Source of the DNA: JAGVSR01 sp963786675
GTDB lineage: Bacteria; Pseudomonadota; Alphaproteobacteria; Rhizobiales; Hyphomicrobiaceae
Length of the DNA: 64,000 nt
NCBI GenBank assembly: GCA_963786675.1
Contig: CAWAZY010000003.1
Span: forward strand, 248,001 to 312,000
Reading direction: 5' to 3'
Each line of letters starts with the position of its first letter. Within the stretch, counting starts at the first letter, position 1. The notes beneath the pieces were generated by a model, which was given only the letters and a program-made list of their open reading frames with translations, was not told where the DNA came from and searched no databases. This document shows positions 46,535 through 57,230 of this stretch, piece after piece. Both the position numbers and the translations under genes were made by a program.

Positions 46535-49500
46535 ATGATCGCAACTGCAGACCTTTCTCCCATAGACAACTTTATCGAGCGCTGGGCGAAGTCCAGCGGC
46601 GCCGAGCGGGCAAATTTTCCCATGTTCGCCGTCGAGCTTTGTCAGCTCCTCGGCATCGAGGCTCCCCAGCCGAGCGTCGGTGAGCGCGTCGACAGCAACG
46701 ACTTCTGCTTCGAGCGCCGGGTCGATTTCAAGTCGCCGGACGGCACGAAGTCGGTCGGGCGCATCGACCTCTACAAGCGCGGCTGCTTCGTCATGGAGGC
46801 GAAGCAGAGCCGAGAGGCAGGCCGCCCTAAGGAAATGAAGGTAAAAGGTCTGCCGGACCTTTTCATCCCCGAGTTGGAACCACGAGGCCAGCGATCCGCA
46901 GGACAGGCCTGGAACCAGCTCATGCAGGCGGCGCATCGGCAGGCGCAGGAGTATGCCAGGGCGCTGCCGGTCGACCATGGGTGGCCGCCCTTCGTGATCG
47001 TCTGCGACGTCGGGCCACTGCTTCGAGGTCTTCGCCGACTTCTCAGGTCAAGGGAAGAACTACAGCCAGTTCCCCGACCGGCAGGGCTTCCGCATCTACC
47101 TGTCCGAGCTGCACGATCCCGACGTTCAGAAGCGCCTCCGGCTGATCTTCCAGGACCCGCATGCGCTCGATCCGGCACGGCAGTCGGCCAAGGTCACGCG
47201 CGAGATCGCGAGCCGTTTGGCAGCGGTGTCGAAGGGCCTGGAGAAGCGAGGCGAGCCCGCCGAAGACGTGGCGCTATTCCTCATGCGGTGCCTCTTCACG
47301 ATGTTCGCCGAGGACGTCGAGCTGCTGCCGAAGGAGAGCTTCCAGAAGCTCCTCGAAGAAGCGGCCCGCGACGCCGACCAGTTCAAACCGATGGTCGAGC
47401 AGCTGTGGACAGCCATGGACAAGGGCGAGTTCGCCTTCGCCTTGAGGCAGCAGGTGCGCCGCTTCAACGGCAAGCTGTTCAAGGAAGCGAAGGCGCTGGC
47501 ACTGCGCCAGGAGGAGATCGGCGAGTTGGCCGCCGCTGCCAAATACAACTGGCGCGAGGTCGAACCGGCAATCTTCGGCACGCTGCTGGAGCAGGCGCTG
47601 GATGCTGAGGAGCGCGCCCGGCTCGGCGCCCACTACACGCCACGCGCTTACGTCGAACGGCTCGTCGTCGTCACCGTCATGGAGCCTCTGCGCCAGGAGT
47701 GGGCGAAGGTGCAGGCTACGGCTGAGCGCTTGAAGTCCGAGGGCAAGGGCAAGGATGCCGTGGCCGTCGTGCGCGGCTTCCACGAGCGGCTTTGCGACAC
47801 CCGCGTGCTCGATCCTGCCTGCGGCACCGGCAACTTCCTGTACGTCGCCATGGAGCTGATGAAGCGCCTCGAAGGCGAAGTGCTTGAGGCGCTGGCCGAC
47901 CTCGGCGGCCAGGAGGCGCTGGCGCTCGACAAGCTATCGGTCGACCCACACCAGTTCCTCGGCATCGAGAAGAACCCACGCGCAGCCGCGATCGCCGAAC
48001 TCGTGATCTGGCTCGGCTACCTGCAATGGCATTTCCGCACCAAGGGCGGCGATGCCGTCCGAACCGATCCTGCGCGACTTCAAGAACATCACGGTGAAGG
48101 ACGCGGTTCTGACGTGGGATGGTTACCCCGAGCCGCAGATCGAGATGAAGGACGGGAAGCGCGTCGAGACCTACCCGAATCCATGCAGGCCTGACTGGTG
48201 GTTGCGATCCGAAGACGAGCCGCACTTCATCGTCGGCAACCCGCCTTTCATCGGCGGCAAGGACATCCGCGCAAGCCTAGGCGATGGGTACACCGCTGCT
48301 CTGTGGGCGGCCCATAAGGACATCAACGATAGCGCCGACTTCGTCATGTACTGGTGGGACCGAGCCGCGGAGATCGTTGCAAAAGGGAAGCGGACGCAGC
48401 GGTTCGGCTTCGTGACGACGAACTCGATCACGCAGACGTTCAGTCGGCGGGTCGTGGCGAAGCACCTGGAGGCCAAGAAGCCGATCTCGCTGCTGATGGC
48501 CATCCCAGACCACCCATGGACGAAGGCGACCGACAAAGCTGCCGCTGTGCGGATCGCGATGACGGTCGCCACTGCAGGCAAACATGACGGAGTTTTGCGA
48601 AAGGTCGAGCGCGAGGCTGGTCTCGACACCGATCAGCCCGAGATTGAATTTTCAACGCGCGTCGGGCGAATAAACGCCGACCTCTCCGTTGGGGCCGACG
48701 CGACCTCTGCCGGGCCACTCGCTGCGAATGATGGGATAAGCTCGCCTGGCGTAAAGCTGCACGGAGACGGCTTCATCGTAACTACAGCCGAAGCGCAGGC
48801 ACTTGGCCTAGGCACGCGCGACGGGCTCGAAAGACACATACGCCCCTACCGAAACGGTCGCGATCTGATGTCAACTCCGCGGGGGGTCCTCGTGATCGAC
48901 CTCTTTGGGCTGGAGGTCGACGAAGTGCGGCGTCGCTTCCCAGAGGTTTACCAGCATCTCTTGCAGACCGTGAAGCCAGAGCGAGATCGCAACAACCGAG
49001 CGACTTACCGCGACAACTGGTGGATTTTTGGTGAGCCACGCAAGGATATTCGGCCAGCCCTCGCGGGACTGAGGCGCTACATAGCCACCGTCGAGACGGC
49101 CAAGCATCGCGTTTTTCAATTTTTGGATAGCTCAATCCTACCCGACAATAAGTTGGTAGTAATCGGTATCAGTGACGCGTACTTTCTTGGCGTTATTTCA
49201 TCCCGCGCTCATCTGATTTGGTACTTCGCGAACGCTGGAAAGCTGGGCGTCTACAAGGAAGACGCCGTGTACGTAAAGACACGATGCTTCGACCCCTTTC
49301 CGTTCCCGACCTGCAGCGCTGGGCAAGCATCAACCATCCGTACAGTCGCCGAAGAACTCGATGCCCATCGAAAGGCGCGTCAGGCCGAGCACCCACGGCT
49401 GACGGTCACACAGATGTACAACGTTCTGGAGAAGCTCAAGGCGAGCGAGCCTCTCGATGCAGATGACGTACGCATCAAGTTTGAGGGGCTCGTGCTGATC

Positions 49501-50016
49501 CTCAAAGAGCTGCACGAGAAGCTCGATGCGCTCGTCTTCGAGGCATATGGCTGGCCCACCTCTCTAACAGACGAAGAAATCCTAGACCGGCTCGTGGCCC
49601 TTAACCGCGAGCGTGCCGAGGAGGAAAGCCGGGGGATCGTTCGGTGGCTTCGGCCTGACTATCAGATACCGCGCTTCGGCTCGGAAACCGAGCAGGCACG
49701 GCTCGACGACGAGCGTCGCAAGGCACGTGAGGCCGAACGAACGTCACAGCGTCAAGACACGCTCGACTTCGACGACGATCTCCAGGAGATGAAACCGAAG
49801 TTCCCCACCGAAGATGAGTTGGCCGAGACGGCGGCGGTCATGCGGGTGCTGGCGACTTCACCAAGACCACTCTCGATCCAGGACGTCGCCCGTCACTTTA
49901 GCCAGGGGCTCAAGGTGGAGAAGCGCGTGGCGCTCACGATTCTGGCGCTCGCACGCCTGGGGCATCTGTCTTCGCCAGACGCCGGAGAGACGTTCTTGCT
50001 TCGGATGGCAGCCTGA
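46535..50016 (+). CDS. MmeI-like type IIL restriction-modification enzyme, two frame shifts
   Basis: A single polypeptide of about 1159 residues (restored) that combines a restriction nuclease, an adenine-N6 methyltransferase and a target-recognition domain, as in MmeI. Residues about 78-90 (IDLYKRGCFVMEAKQ) show D-X9-E-X-K, the MmeI-type nuclease motif. The methyltransferase has motif I (DPACGTGNFLY, near residue 426) and motif IV (NPPF, near residue 568). The C-terminal part contains the presumed target-recognition domain. The frame shifts by +1 at about 47016 (after FVIVCDVG) and again at about 48040-48050 (before MPSEPILRDF). If the breaks are real the gene is inactive; the rest is intact. 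Defence against unmethylated DNA is the inferred role. Confidence 0.88.
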
Positions 50017-50022
50017 GACCGG

Positions 50023-50271
50023 TTACTTGAAGCGAGCCCGATAGGCCTCAATGCCACCCGGATACAGCTCGGGTGCGGTCGCAATCTTGCGCGCACCACA
50101 CTGCGAGCACTTCATCCGCTTGCCGACATCAGGGACGGGGAAATCGGGTGGCAGCGGGACGGTGGCTGGTTCGACGTCCCGCTCATTGCCGCAGCTCGTG
50201 CAGTAGCACCAGAGCAGTTTGCCCTGGTCGATCAGGTCAGCGAGGGTGACGGGGCCGAAGTGCGGTTTCAT
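50023..50271 (-). CDS. Small zinc-ribbon protein
   Basis: The 82-residue product has two CxxC pairs, WCYCTSCGNE and MKCSQCGARKI, which should bind one zinc ion. It starts with KPHFGPVTLADLIDQGK (a start at 50271; the frame is open further upstream). It is convergent with the MmeI-like gene, ending 6 bp from it. Function unknown; zinc ribbons of this kind often bind DNA or partner proteins. Confidence 0.6.
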   Translation of the reverse strand: MKPHFGPVTLADLIDQGKLLWCYCTSCGNERDVEPATVPLPPDFPVPDVGKRMKCSQCGARKIATAPELYPGGIEAYRARFK

Positions 50272-50466
50272 TTGAACAAAATCCCACCGCTTGCGTGGCC
50301 TCTCAAGTGCGCATTTATACAGAAGCTGACATGAGGAAGTTCTGCGGTGCCAGCAATAGATTGTCCGCTTTTGGTGGTCGCTGCCATTGCTTTGCAACAT
50401 GGCCGTGTCGAGATGTGCGAGGAGCCAAAGAGTTCGCGCCCCTGCTCTACCAGCGGCACCCGTCTG

Positions 50467-52194
50467 TTATGAAGTGCTACTGGCCGGATCGGCTTCAAAC
50501 GCCCTCCGCACGATCTGGAGAGTTTCTTCGCATGCTTGGCACAGGGCATCGTAGTGTTGCAGTAAGCCACCGTGTTCTTTGACTATTGCTTTCCGTTTCG
50601 CGGCGGCCTCCGATCCCGCGGCGTGCCCCTTCATGATGCTTCTGAGATTATGCAGATCGTGGAGCGGCGACAAGAGTGCGCGCGCGTGTTCTTCTTCGAA
50701 ACCGCAACCAATCAGGCACTCCTCAATCAACTTCAATCCGCCGAATCGATCTTCCGGTGTTCGGCCAAGCTGCGTTGCGCGCTTGCGTAGCCACTTCGGG
50801 TTCAGACCCTCCACTACCAGCTTGTCCAATTTCAACAGTTCTTCCGCCCATTCGTCAGCAGCACCGGTCAAGGGCCTGTGGACCGCGGACTCGATCGTCT
50901 CGGCTTTGAGCGTCCACCACGGGGCTTTGATCGTGTGTAACTCGTTAAGTGTTCGCTTTAAAGCTTCGACGGGCGTTGCATCCTCTGCAAACTCGCCCTT
51001 GAAATCCGTCTCGATAGCTCGTGCCGACAGCCCCTTCTTTGGCGGCTCATTGAACGACTTCCAATAAAGCTGCTCTTTGTAGGGAAGCGCCCGCAAGTAA
51101 ACGATGTACGTGTGAACCTGACCTGCCTCGTTCACGTCATACGTTGTAAGGTGCCACGCACCGCGGCATGCGATGCTTCGATCGTTGACGGTGTACTTGG
51201 TGGTGTCGATCTTGTATTTAGCAAGAACCCGTGCGTTGAAGAAGGCCGGTGACATTTCCAACGGCTTTCCGGTCTCCTGGAAGTAGTTGTCCGTCGCTTC
51301 AGGTGCCGTACTGATTTCGTCGATCTTCTTGTGCTTGAAGTCCCAGGCGACGAAGCTTGCGTACTCCCTTTCTTCTTCGCCGCCGATGCTCTTACTGAAC
51401 TGCTGAGCAAGCGCCTCCGTGGTCAGCGTCGTTCGCCGCACGTGAACGCCTTTCGCGTAGCTCGCAACCCCCGCCATCACCCTCTTTCGAAGATGCGCGT
51501 GTCCAGTCGAACTTGTTTGTTCGGGCATCTTGTGATCCCAACCGGGAAAGTCCCGCGGATCAAACCTAGTGAAGTCGAACATTAGGACGAGCGAGCTGTC
51601 GGTCAGTGCCATGTATTCTTCGAGTACATTCCTCCGGCAAGTGATGACCGTCCCGGTGTGCTCGCGCCCAGGCTGGTCAGGGTGCTCGATCTTGATGATC
51701 TCTTCGATCTCCCCTTCATTATCGAGGCGGCACCAAGCCGTACGCTCTTCGAGCCAGTGCAAATTCGATACATGAATAAATCGTTGGCCGATTTCATAAT
51801 AGTTCGAGCGTTCCGGCACTCCGTCGAACTCGCGAGCAAATACCAATTGCTCCCCCTGCGAGATCGCCTTAGATCCGAAAGAGCTGAGGGGCGGCGACAA
51901 GGTGGCTCGCGCGCCTTTCCCGAAACCAAAGCTGACGCCCCAGCTCGACATGTACGGATTGCCGCTCCACCGGAGTAGGTCATCGACAGGCAGCGGCTCG
52001 AGCAGCCTGTTAGGAACCAGCACACCGTGCAGGAAGCTACATCCGAGCGACGCGTAGATGATCCAGTCGTCAGCACCTTCACTGTTGTTCAAATAGCTAA
52101 CAACATCGGCTTGCTCAATCCAACGCTCGTGAGCCTCTCCATTCTTTGGAGGCATAAAAGAAATGGAGGCCAAGTCCTCGGTAGCTTTTGTCAT
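50467..52194 (-). CDS. Large hypothetical protein of the island
   Basis: Not recognised. The 575-residue soluble product has no signal peptide or obvious membrane segment. The first 400 residues are mixed alpha/beta (WIIYASLGCSFLHGVLVPN, SLVLMFDFTRFDPRDFPGW); the last 150 are helical (HALLSP-type repeats such as ARALLSPLHDLHNLRSIMKG and a Cys-containing helix QACEETLQIVRRAFEA). It has no close neighbour in the same direction. Its size and its place beside restriction-modification genes make a defence or island-maintenance role possible but unproven. Confidence 0.7.
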   Translation of the reverse strand: MTKATEDLASISFMPPKNGEAHERWIEQADVVSYLNNSEGADDWIIYASLGCSFLHGVLVPNRLLEPLPVDDLLRWSGNPYMSSWGVSFGFGKGARATLSPPLSSFGSKAISQGEQLVFAREFDGVPERSNYYEIGQRFIHVSNLHWLEERTAWCRLDNEGEIEEIIKIEHPDQPGREHTGTVITCRRNVLEEYMALTDSSLVLMFDFTRFDPRDFPGWDHKMPEQTSSTGHAHLRKRVMAGVASYAKGVHVRRTTLTTEALAQQFSKSIGGEEEREYASFVAWDFKHKKIDEISTAPEATDNYFQETGKPLEMSPAFFNARVLAKYKIDTTKYTVNDRSIACRGAWHLTTYDVNEAGQVHTYIVYLRALPYKEQLYWKSFNEPPKKGLSARAIETDFKGEFAEDATPVEALKRTLNELHTIKAPWWTLKAETIESAVHRPLTGAADEWAEELLKLDKLVVEGLNPKWLRKRATQLGRTPEDRFGGLKLIEECLIGCGFEEEHARALLSPLHDLHNLRSIMKGHAAGSEAAAKRKAIVKEHGGLLQHYDALCQACEETLQIVRRAFEADPASSTS

Positions 52195-52419
52195 GCACTC
52201 ATCCTAGCGCTCTCGACTTATTATGAGGCGTCAGACCGACATCTACTCCATTCCAGGGGGCCAATTCTTGTGGATACGCCACGCCTGTTGCACACCGGCA
52301 CGATGGCCGCTCGGGGTCATAAGGTGAGCTTATGCGTTGCACAACATATGTCCGCTCCTAATATGAAGCAGACATTGCTCAGTTTAAGCCAGTGTATCGG
52401 GCGAGGTCCGCTTCCTCTG

Positions 52420-54090
52420 GAGGCTGTGTGAGAACGCGCCGTGCCGGCTGCCGTCGACGATCGCTCGGTCCCAGACGCCATTGCCGCCAGAATCTGGCCT
52501 GTCGGGTCTTTCAAAGCCTCTGGCGCCGCTCATCGGCAACCAGAGCGCCACTCTCGACGTCGCGAGGCGCCTCCCTCACGCCCTCATCGCCTTCACCAGT
52601 CCCGGCACGCCGAGGATCGCCATCACGCGCGTCATGTTGTAGGCCAGCACGTGCAGGGCCATCTCGGTCGCCACATGCTTCATCGTCTTCATCTTGAAGT
52701 GCGTTGCGCCCATCCAGGCCTTGATCGTCCCGAACGGATGCTCGACCGTCCTGCTCCGTAACGGGATCTTGCCCGGATCATCGTCGAGCCGCTTCTGGAC
52801 CCGCTCCAGAACCGCCTCATGCTCCCAGCGGCGGACGCGGCGCTCCTTGCCTGTGGTGCACCTGTGCTTGATCGCGCAACCCTCGCACGCGGTCGTCCAG
52901 TATGAGCGCATCATCTTGCCGTCGAGTTCGCTCGTGAAGTGATAGGTCAGCCATTTTCCGGCAGGACACCGATAGGCATCGCGGTCGCCATCATAGACAA
53001 AGTCGGCTTTGTCGAAGCGGCCTGCTGCCCCCGCATTCGAAGTGTTCGGCTTTGATACCGTGACAGCGATGCCAGCCGTCTCTGCGGCGACGATCTCTTC
53101 GCCACTGTAGTAGCCCTTGTCGGCGATGGCCTCGATCTCATCGCAGGCCATCACGTCCTTTGCCGCGTGCGCCATCATCGACAACGCCTCGCGGTCGTAG
53201 CCGAGGTTCGTCACCTCGTGCGCGACGATCAGATGATGCTTGGTTTCAACGACGCTCTGCACATTGTAGCCGATAACGCGCGGTTGCTTGCTCGTCGTCG
53301 CCATGGCACGGCAATCCGGGTCAGTGAGTGAGACTTGCGTCTCGCCGGTCGTGTCCATGCGCTGCTCGATAGTGCGCAGCGTGAGGGCTTCCTTGCGGTA
53401 ATGCGCGAGCTTCTTGATGACGCGCGACAGCCGCGCTTCGACCGGATGCATGCCGGTCTTTGCAACGACCTCGTCGGCGCGGTCGAGTTCGCCCATGTAC
53501 CGGTCGATGGCGACGTCGATTTCACCGAGACGCCTGCGCAACTTTTCGCGCGTGTAGCTCCTGGCCTTCGCATTCACGGCCTTGAACTTGCTGCCGTCGA
53601 TGGCGACGAGACTCGCGTCGAGAAGATCGATGTCACGACACAGTGCAACGAACTGCCGACAGACCTTGCGAATCTCTGGGCCGTTGTCGCGTCTGAAATC
53701 GGCGATCGTCTTGAAGTCCGGCTTCAAGCGGCCCAGCAACCACATCAGCTCCAGGTTGCGTGCGCATTCGCGCTCCAGCCGGCGCGACGACTGCACCTGG
53801 TTGAGATAGCCATAGACGTAGAGTTTGAGCATCGTCGCCGGATGATAGCCCGGGCGGCCCGTTGCCTCGGGCTCGACGTCGAAACCAAGAGCGGCCAGAT
53901 CCAGCATGTCCACGAAGGCATCGACCGCCCGCACCGGGTTTTCATCGTCGACGTAGTCGTCAACGCAGTCGGGTAGGAGGCTGGTCTGGCTGCGATCCAG
54001 CCCTACGATGAAGCGCTTCATGGGAGCCCCCGCTCTTAATGCGGGACTCATACCATGCTTCGCTCGCGACCCGCGTTTTCACACAGGCTC
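52420..54090 (-). mobile_element. Complete IS1182-family insertion sequence
   Basis: A 1671-bp element bounded by imperfect 19-bp inverted repeats: GAGGCTGTGTGAGAACGCG at 52420-52438 and, as its complement, CGCGTTTTCACACAGGCTC at 54072-54090 (17 of 19 match). The 4-bp sequence TCTG is present immediately outside each end (52416-52419 and 54091-54094), a likely target duplication. The transposase gene fills the interior. Intact ends and an uninterrupted transposase suggest recent arrival. Confidence 0.82.
52576..54021 (-). CDS. IS1182-family transposase
   Basis: DDE transposase of 481 residues, the usual length. It starts with MKRFIVGLDRSQTSLLPDC and has VRAVDAFVDMLDL, SRRLERECARNLELMWLLGRL, FRRDNG, the first catalytic Asp in LVAIDGSKFKAVN and the later DXXYYSGEEI (ADKGYYSGEE) region. 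The C-terminal EHPFGTIKAWMG block holds the catalytic Glu. ATG at 54021 is used; the upstream codons are outside the family. No frame break was found. Confidence 0.93.
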   Translation of the reverse strand: MKRFIVGLDRSQTSLLPDCVDDYVDDENPVRAVDAFVDMLDLAALGFDVEPEATGRPGYHPATMLKLYVYGYLNQVQSSRRLERECARNLELMWLLGRLKPDFKTIADFRRDNGPEIRKVCRQFVALCRDIDLLDASLVAIDGSKFKAVNAKARSYTREKLRRRLGEIDVAIDRYMGELDRADEVVAKTGMHPVEARLSRVIKKLAHYRKEALTLRTIEQRMDTTGETQVSLTDPDCRAMATTSKQPRVIGYNVQSVVETKHHLIVAHEVTNLGYDREALSMMAHAAKDVMACDEIEAIADKGYYSGEEIVAAETAGIAVTVSKPNTSNAGAAGRFDKADFVYDGDRDAYRCPAGKWLTYHFTSELDGKMMRSYWTTACEGCAIKHRCTTGKERRVRRWEHEAVLERVQKRLDDDPGKIPLRSRTVEHPFGTIKAWMGATHFKMKTMKHVATEMALHVLAYNMTRVMAILGVPGLVKAMRA

Positions 54091-54223
54091 TCTGCCTCGC
54101 GACGGCGCTCGCATTTCGTTCCCTGATCGACAGCTTCCGGTCTCGAAAGCGTAAGTCGCGACGCCGACCGTCATGCCGCCTACTAGACAGTTTCGCGAAG
54201 CTATGTGTGCCTAGTCTACTTGG

Positions 54224-54610
54224 TCATCGGTTGAGCTGCTCGAACAGCGCCTTGGGTGGCATTGCGCGGTCAGCAATCCAAACGAAGACGTCGCTGCCTC
54301 CAGCGGCAGCACCTTCTTGAAAATGCGGATTATCCTGATAGTCCAAGGATCGGCGCACGAACATTGCCGCCTCGGGATCGGCAGGGTCCGCAAAGAGACC
54401 GAGGAAGCCAAGGGTGATGAGGCTGAAAACGTCATCGTCATCATCAAGTTCTGCTTGTTGAGCGAGTGCATCGAACACGCCGAAGCAATACCCGAGCACC
54501 CAACCGCTTTCGAGGGCTTGAGATGGCGTTTCCATTGCCATGGTCAACTGCGTTGTGATGAGGTCTTGGCCAATTGAGGCGATTTTTCCGAGGCGATCCG
54601 CATCAACCAT
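54224..54610 (-). CDS. Hypothetical soluble protein
   Basis: Not recognised. The 128-residue product starts at 54610 (MVDADRLGKIASIGQDLI) and is helical with a strongly acidic middle (AELDDDDDVFSLI). No signal peptide. It lies just to the right of the IS element. Confidence 0.55.
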   Translation of the reverse strand: MVDADRLGKIASIGQDLITTQLTMAMETPSQALESGWVLGYCFGVFDALAQQAELDDDDDVFSLITLGFLGLFADPADPEAAMFVRRSLDYQDNPHFQEGAAAGGSDVFVWIADRAMPPKALFEQLNR

Positions 54611-55477
54611 CGTTGCAGGTCCTTTTGCGAGAGTGACGTGAGGCGCAAACTTAATTCGCAGCCCCCGAAAGAAAGATCTTGCAGGGTTCAGTCCGGATCT
54701 ATGTAGGCCTAGGACGAAGCTACCTTTGCGCCAGTGCCGAGGCGGCTCGCACCTTGCAAGTTTGGATGTGGCCCGGTCCGTTCCCGTTCTCATCGGTTGA
54801 AGACGGTAGCATTGCGGACATCACTGCCGCCGCCTTCTGGCCCGAGGCTACCTTGGGCCACGATGTCTGCAATCTCTGTAAAAGCTGACCAAACCATCAA
54901 CCCGATATGACCTGGCACACACTCCCCGAGGAAGACGCGGCGACGCGTCACCCCGCTGTAGCAAACCGTGAAGCGCGCGGTATAGTATCGGAGATCGAAT
55001 GCCGATCATGAACTCCGGCGGCCTGCGTCACGTCAGACGCTCGCCCGGCGCCGGCATCGGCGGTGTGGTTTCGCGGATCATGGCCATGACGTCGAGGTCG
55101 GGGGCGACGGTGGCGTAGTCATCGTCGATCAGCAAGAAGCAGCGCCATGCACGAAGGTCCACAGCCGGACCGCGCTGGCGCGGGGATCGCCCGGCAGGTC
55201 GTTCCTCACACATTATAGGGCGACCTGCTCGATGACGCCGGTGAAGCAACGCTTCCCGCCGTCCACAACCTGCTCTGCCTGCTTGAGCTTAGGAAACTAT
55301 CGAGGATCTCGTAGATGTGGCGGAGCACATCCACGGCTGGGGATATGAGCATTGGCCGTTCGATGTCAGTTTTGGCGGTGGGGCGCCCGTATTGCCTCGC
55401 GAGAGCTGTGATCCGGCCACCGCATGCACTCGTTAAGTCACTTTAGCGTAACTCTTACGAAAACGATTGGAAAAAAG
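54611..55477. other. Degenerate region with possible gene remnants
   Basis: About 870 bp with no intact gene. A minus-strand piece at about 55028-55150 reads like a protein C terminus (FLLIDDDYATVAPDLDVMA, ending in TGA), and a plus-strand piece at about 55296-55437 (EDLVDVAEHIHGWGYEHW) runs to a TAA. Neither has a good start. These look like remains of earlier genes. Confidence 0.35.
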
Positions 55478-56008
55478 ATGATATGTTTCAAGCAAGCGCT
55501 ATCCAGTGCCGTGGTTTGCCTCACGTTAATGCTGGCATCAGCTCCTGCTCGTGCCGCCGACGATATCGTGGATACCGCGGTCAAAGCCGGTAGCTTTAAT
55601 ACACTCGTTGCTGCAGTTAAGGCCGCAGGCCTCGTCGACACGCTCAAGGGAAAGGGCCCGTTCACGGTCTTCGCACCCACCGATGAAGCTTTTGCGAAGC
55701 TTCCGAAGGGCACCGTTGAGGATCTTCTTAAGCCAGAGAACAAGGCCAAGCTCACGTCAATTCTGACGTATCACGTACTCGCCGGTCGTTACGATGCGGC
55801 CCGCATCACACGCCCAAAGGCCAAGCAGTATGGCATCAAGTCCGTCCAGGGCTCGAACGTCGAAGTCGACATCAGATCCGGCGTTAGGGTCTCAGGCGCG
55901 AACGTCACAAAGACCGACATCGCGGCCTCAAATGGCGTCATTCACGTCATCGATACCGTTATTCTTCCGCCCGCGAAGAAGCATCATAGGCCACGCAAGC
56001 ATCACTAA
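55478..56008 (+). CDS. Secreted fasciclin (FAS1) domain protein
   Basis: The 176-residue product has a signal peptide (ALSSAVVCLTLMLASAPARA) and one FAS1 domain: DIVDTAVKAGSFNTLVAAV, FTVFAPTDEAFAKLP, LKPENKAKLTSILTYHVL and the C-terminal SNGVIHVIDTVILPP, all typical. The end is a basic KKHHRPRKHH tail. FAS1 proteins mediate adhesion and matrix or surface contacts. ATG 55478 is placed at the signal peptide start. Confidence 0.92.
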   Translation: MICFKQALSSAVVCLTLMLASAPARAADDIVDTAVKAGSFNTLVAAVKAAGLVDTLKGKGPFTVFAPTDEAFAKLPKGTVEDLLKPENKAKLTSILTYHVLAGRYDAARITRPKAKQYGIKSVQGSNVEVDIRSGVRVSGANVTKTDIAASNGVIHVIDTVILPPAKKHHRPRKHH

Positions 56009-56521
56009 AAACTATGCGTGACTGTCTGGCGCCAATTGCCTCGCGCCGAAAACGCTCGGGGTAGCGGAAAACGAGCGAGCGGTGTTCGCTGCGCCTCTAT
56101 TGTCGCCGAGGCCATGGAAATATAGCTGCCATTGGCCACACTCCTTGTTAAGCGGATGCGCAGGAACAAGAGAAGGCCCGCAAGACCTCGAGTTGCAGCA
56201 CATAGCGGTGCGTGAGTTGTAACCGGTGTCGCAGAGACGATCACGAAATGTGTCGGCTTATTGGGCGGTCGCGTCAAAGGCCGCCCACCATGAGTGCGGC
56301 GTCGGCGGGGGGCCGAGCGGAGGATCATCGAGGCGGCGAGGCATTCATCTCGCCGCTTGAATTCCTCCAGGCAGCTTGGCGCGCTCCTCGTCGCACGATT
56401 TGACGTTCTTGAGATTGGGCAGGGCAGCAACTCTGCCGACGGGCACGCAGTCCGCAACTCCGGCTTTGCAAGCAGCCTCGACGAAGATCTTGGCCAAGCG
56501 ATCTGGGAAGCCGTTCGGAGG
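56009..56521. other. Intergenic region with a possible small remnant
   Basis: About 510 bp. A minus-strand frame at about 56357-56531 reads LAKIFVEAACKAGVADCVP, then VGRVAALPNLKNVKSC, to TGA without a start codon. It may be a gene fragment. Otherwise nothing coding is seen. Confidence 0.3.
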
Positions 56522-56977
56522 TCAAAGCTCCACAAGAACTGTGTTTCCGTAGCCGGCTTCAAAATCGATTATTGAGATTGCAACTGGCGTAATCGAATAG
56601 ACCGCGAGTTGCTCAGGATCGGCTGGGGCAAATCGTTTTGCTGCTGGCATAGCCTGAAAGAGCTTCAACTGCACGTCGCGCACGAGCCTTTGATCAGCGA
56701 TCCTCTTGGCCGTTCCTGAGAGATAGAATGCCTGCAGCTTGTAGGCGCGTTCGATTTGGCCAGCGATGGCGACGGACACCTTATTATTGAGACGGATGTT
56801 GCCCGCCTTTTGTGAGCCGGGATCGGTGGCAAAGTAGAGAGTAAGATCACTGCTAACGTAGTAGACCATTGTTGCTTGAGGAAATCCGTCGGGACGAACG
56901 GTCGCGAGCGTCATCACGTGGCGATGCGCAAGGAAATTGAGAATCCTCTCTCTGAGTGGCTCATCCATCCACGTCAT
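56522..56977 (-). CDS. Pyridoxamine 5'-phosphate oxidase-like FMN-binding protein
   Basis: The 151-residue product belongs to the split-barrel flavin-binding superfamily: LNFLAHRHVMTLATVRPDG (first strand pair), PQATMVYYVSSDLTLYFAT, IRLNNKVSVAIAGQ and RVVR-type C terminus with IIDFEAGYG. These proteins bind FMN or F420 and reduce small molecules; the substrate is unknown. The start at 56977 (MTWMDEPLRERI) is favoured over the long upstream extension. Confidence 0.85.
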   Translation of the reverse strand: MTWMDEPLRERILNFLAHRHVMTLATVRPDGFPQATMVYYVSSDLTLYFATDPGSQKAGNIRLNNKVSVAIAGQIERAYKLQAFYLSGTAKRIADQRLVRDVQLKLFQAMPAAKRFAPADPEQLAVYSITPVAISIIDFEAGYGNTVLVEL

Positions 56978-57230
56978 TGGCCAGGTGGGCGACGGCTTCA
57001 CCTTGAGGTAGATCAACAGACGACAAAGATCGTGCGAACAAGCTGGTCGGCTCGGCTTTAGCAGTGCCCCCGCCCATGTCGGCTGTCGAAGGTTCAACAA
57101 TCCTGTTGTTCCGTCGGTCTTTGTGCTGGTCAAGAAGCGGTGCCGACGGCGGCTTTCTCTGCAAGCCCACTTTCTCACGACCCATCATCAGAATGACGCG
57201 CGGTTCTAGAAGATGACTTTTGGCGGCGGA

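Noticed and set aside
54611..55477. Complete gene between the IS element and the fasciclin gene
   Set aside because: Only disconnected protein-like pieces without start codons were seen.
56005..56562. 185-codon minus-strand frame
   Set aside because: No motif, no start signal, and overlaps the more protein-like end of another short frame; probably chance.
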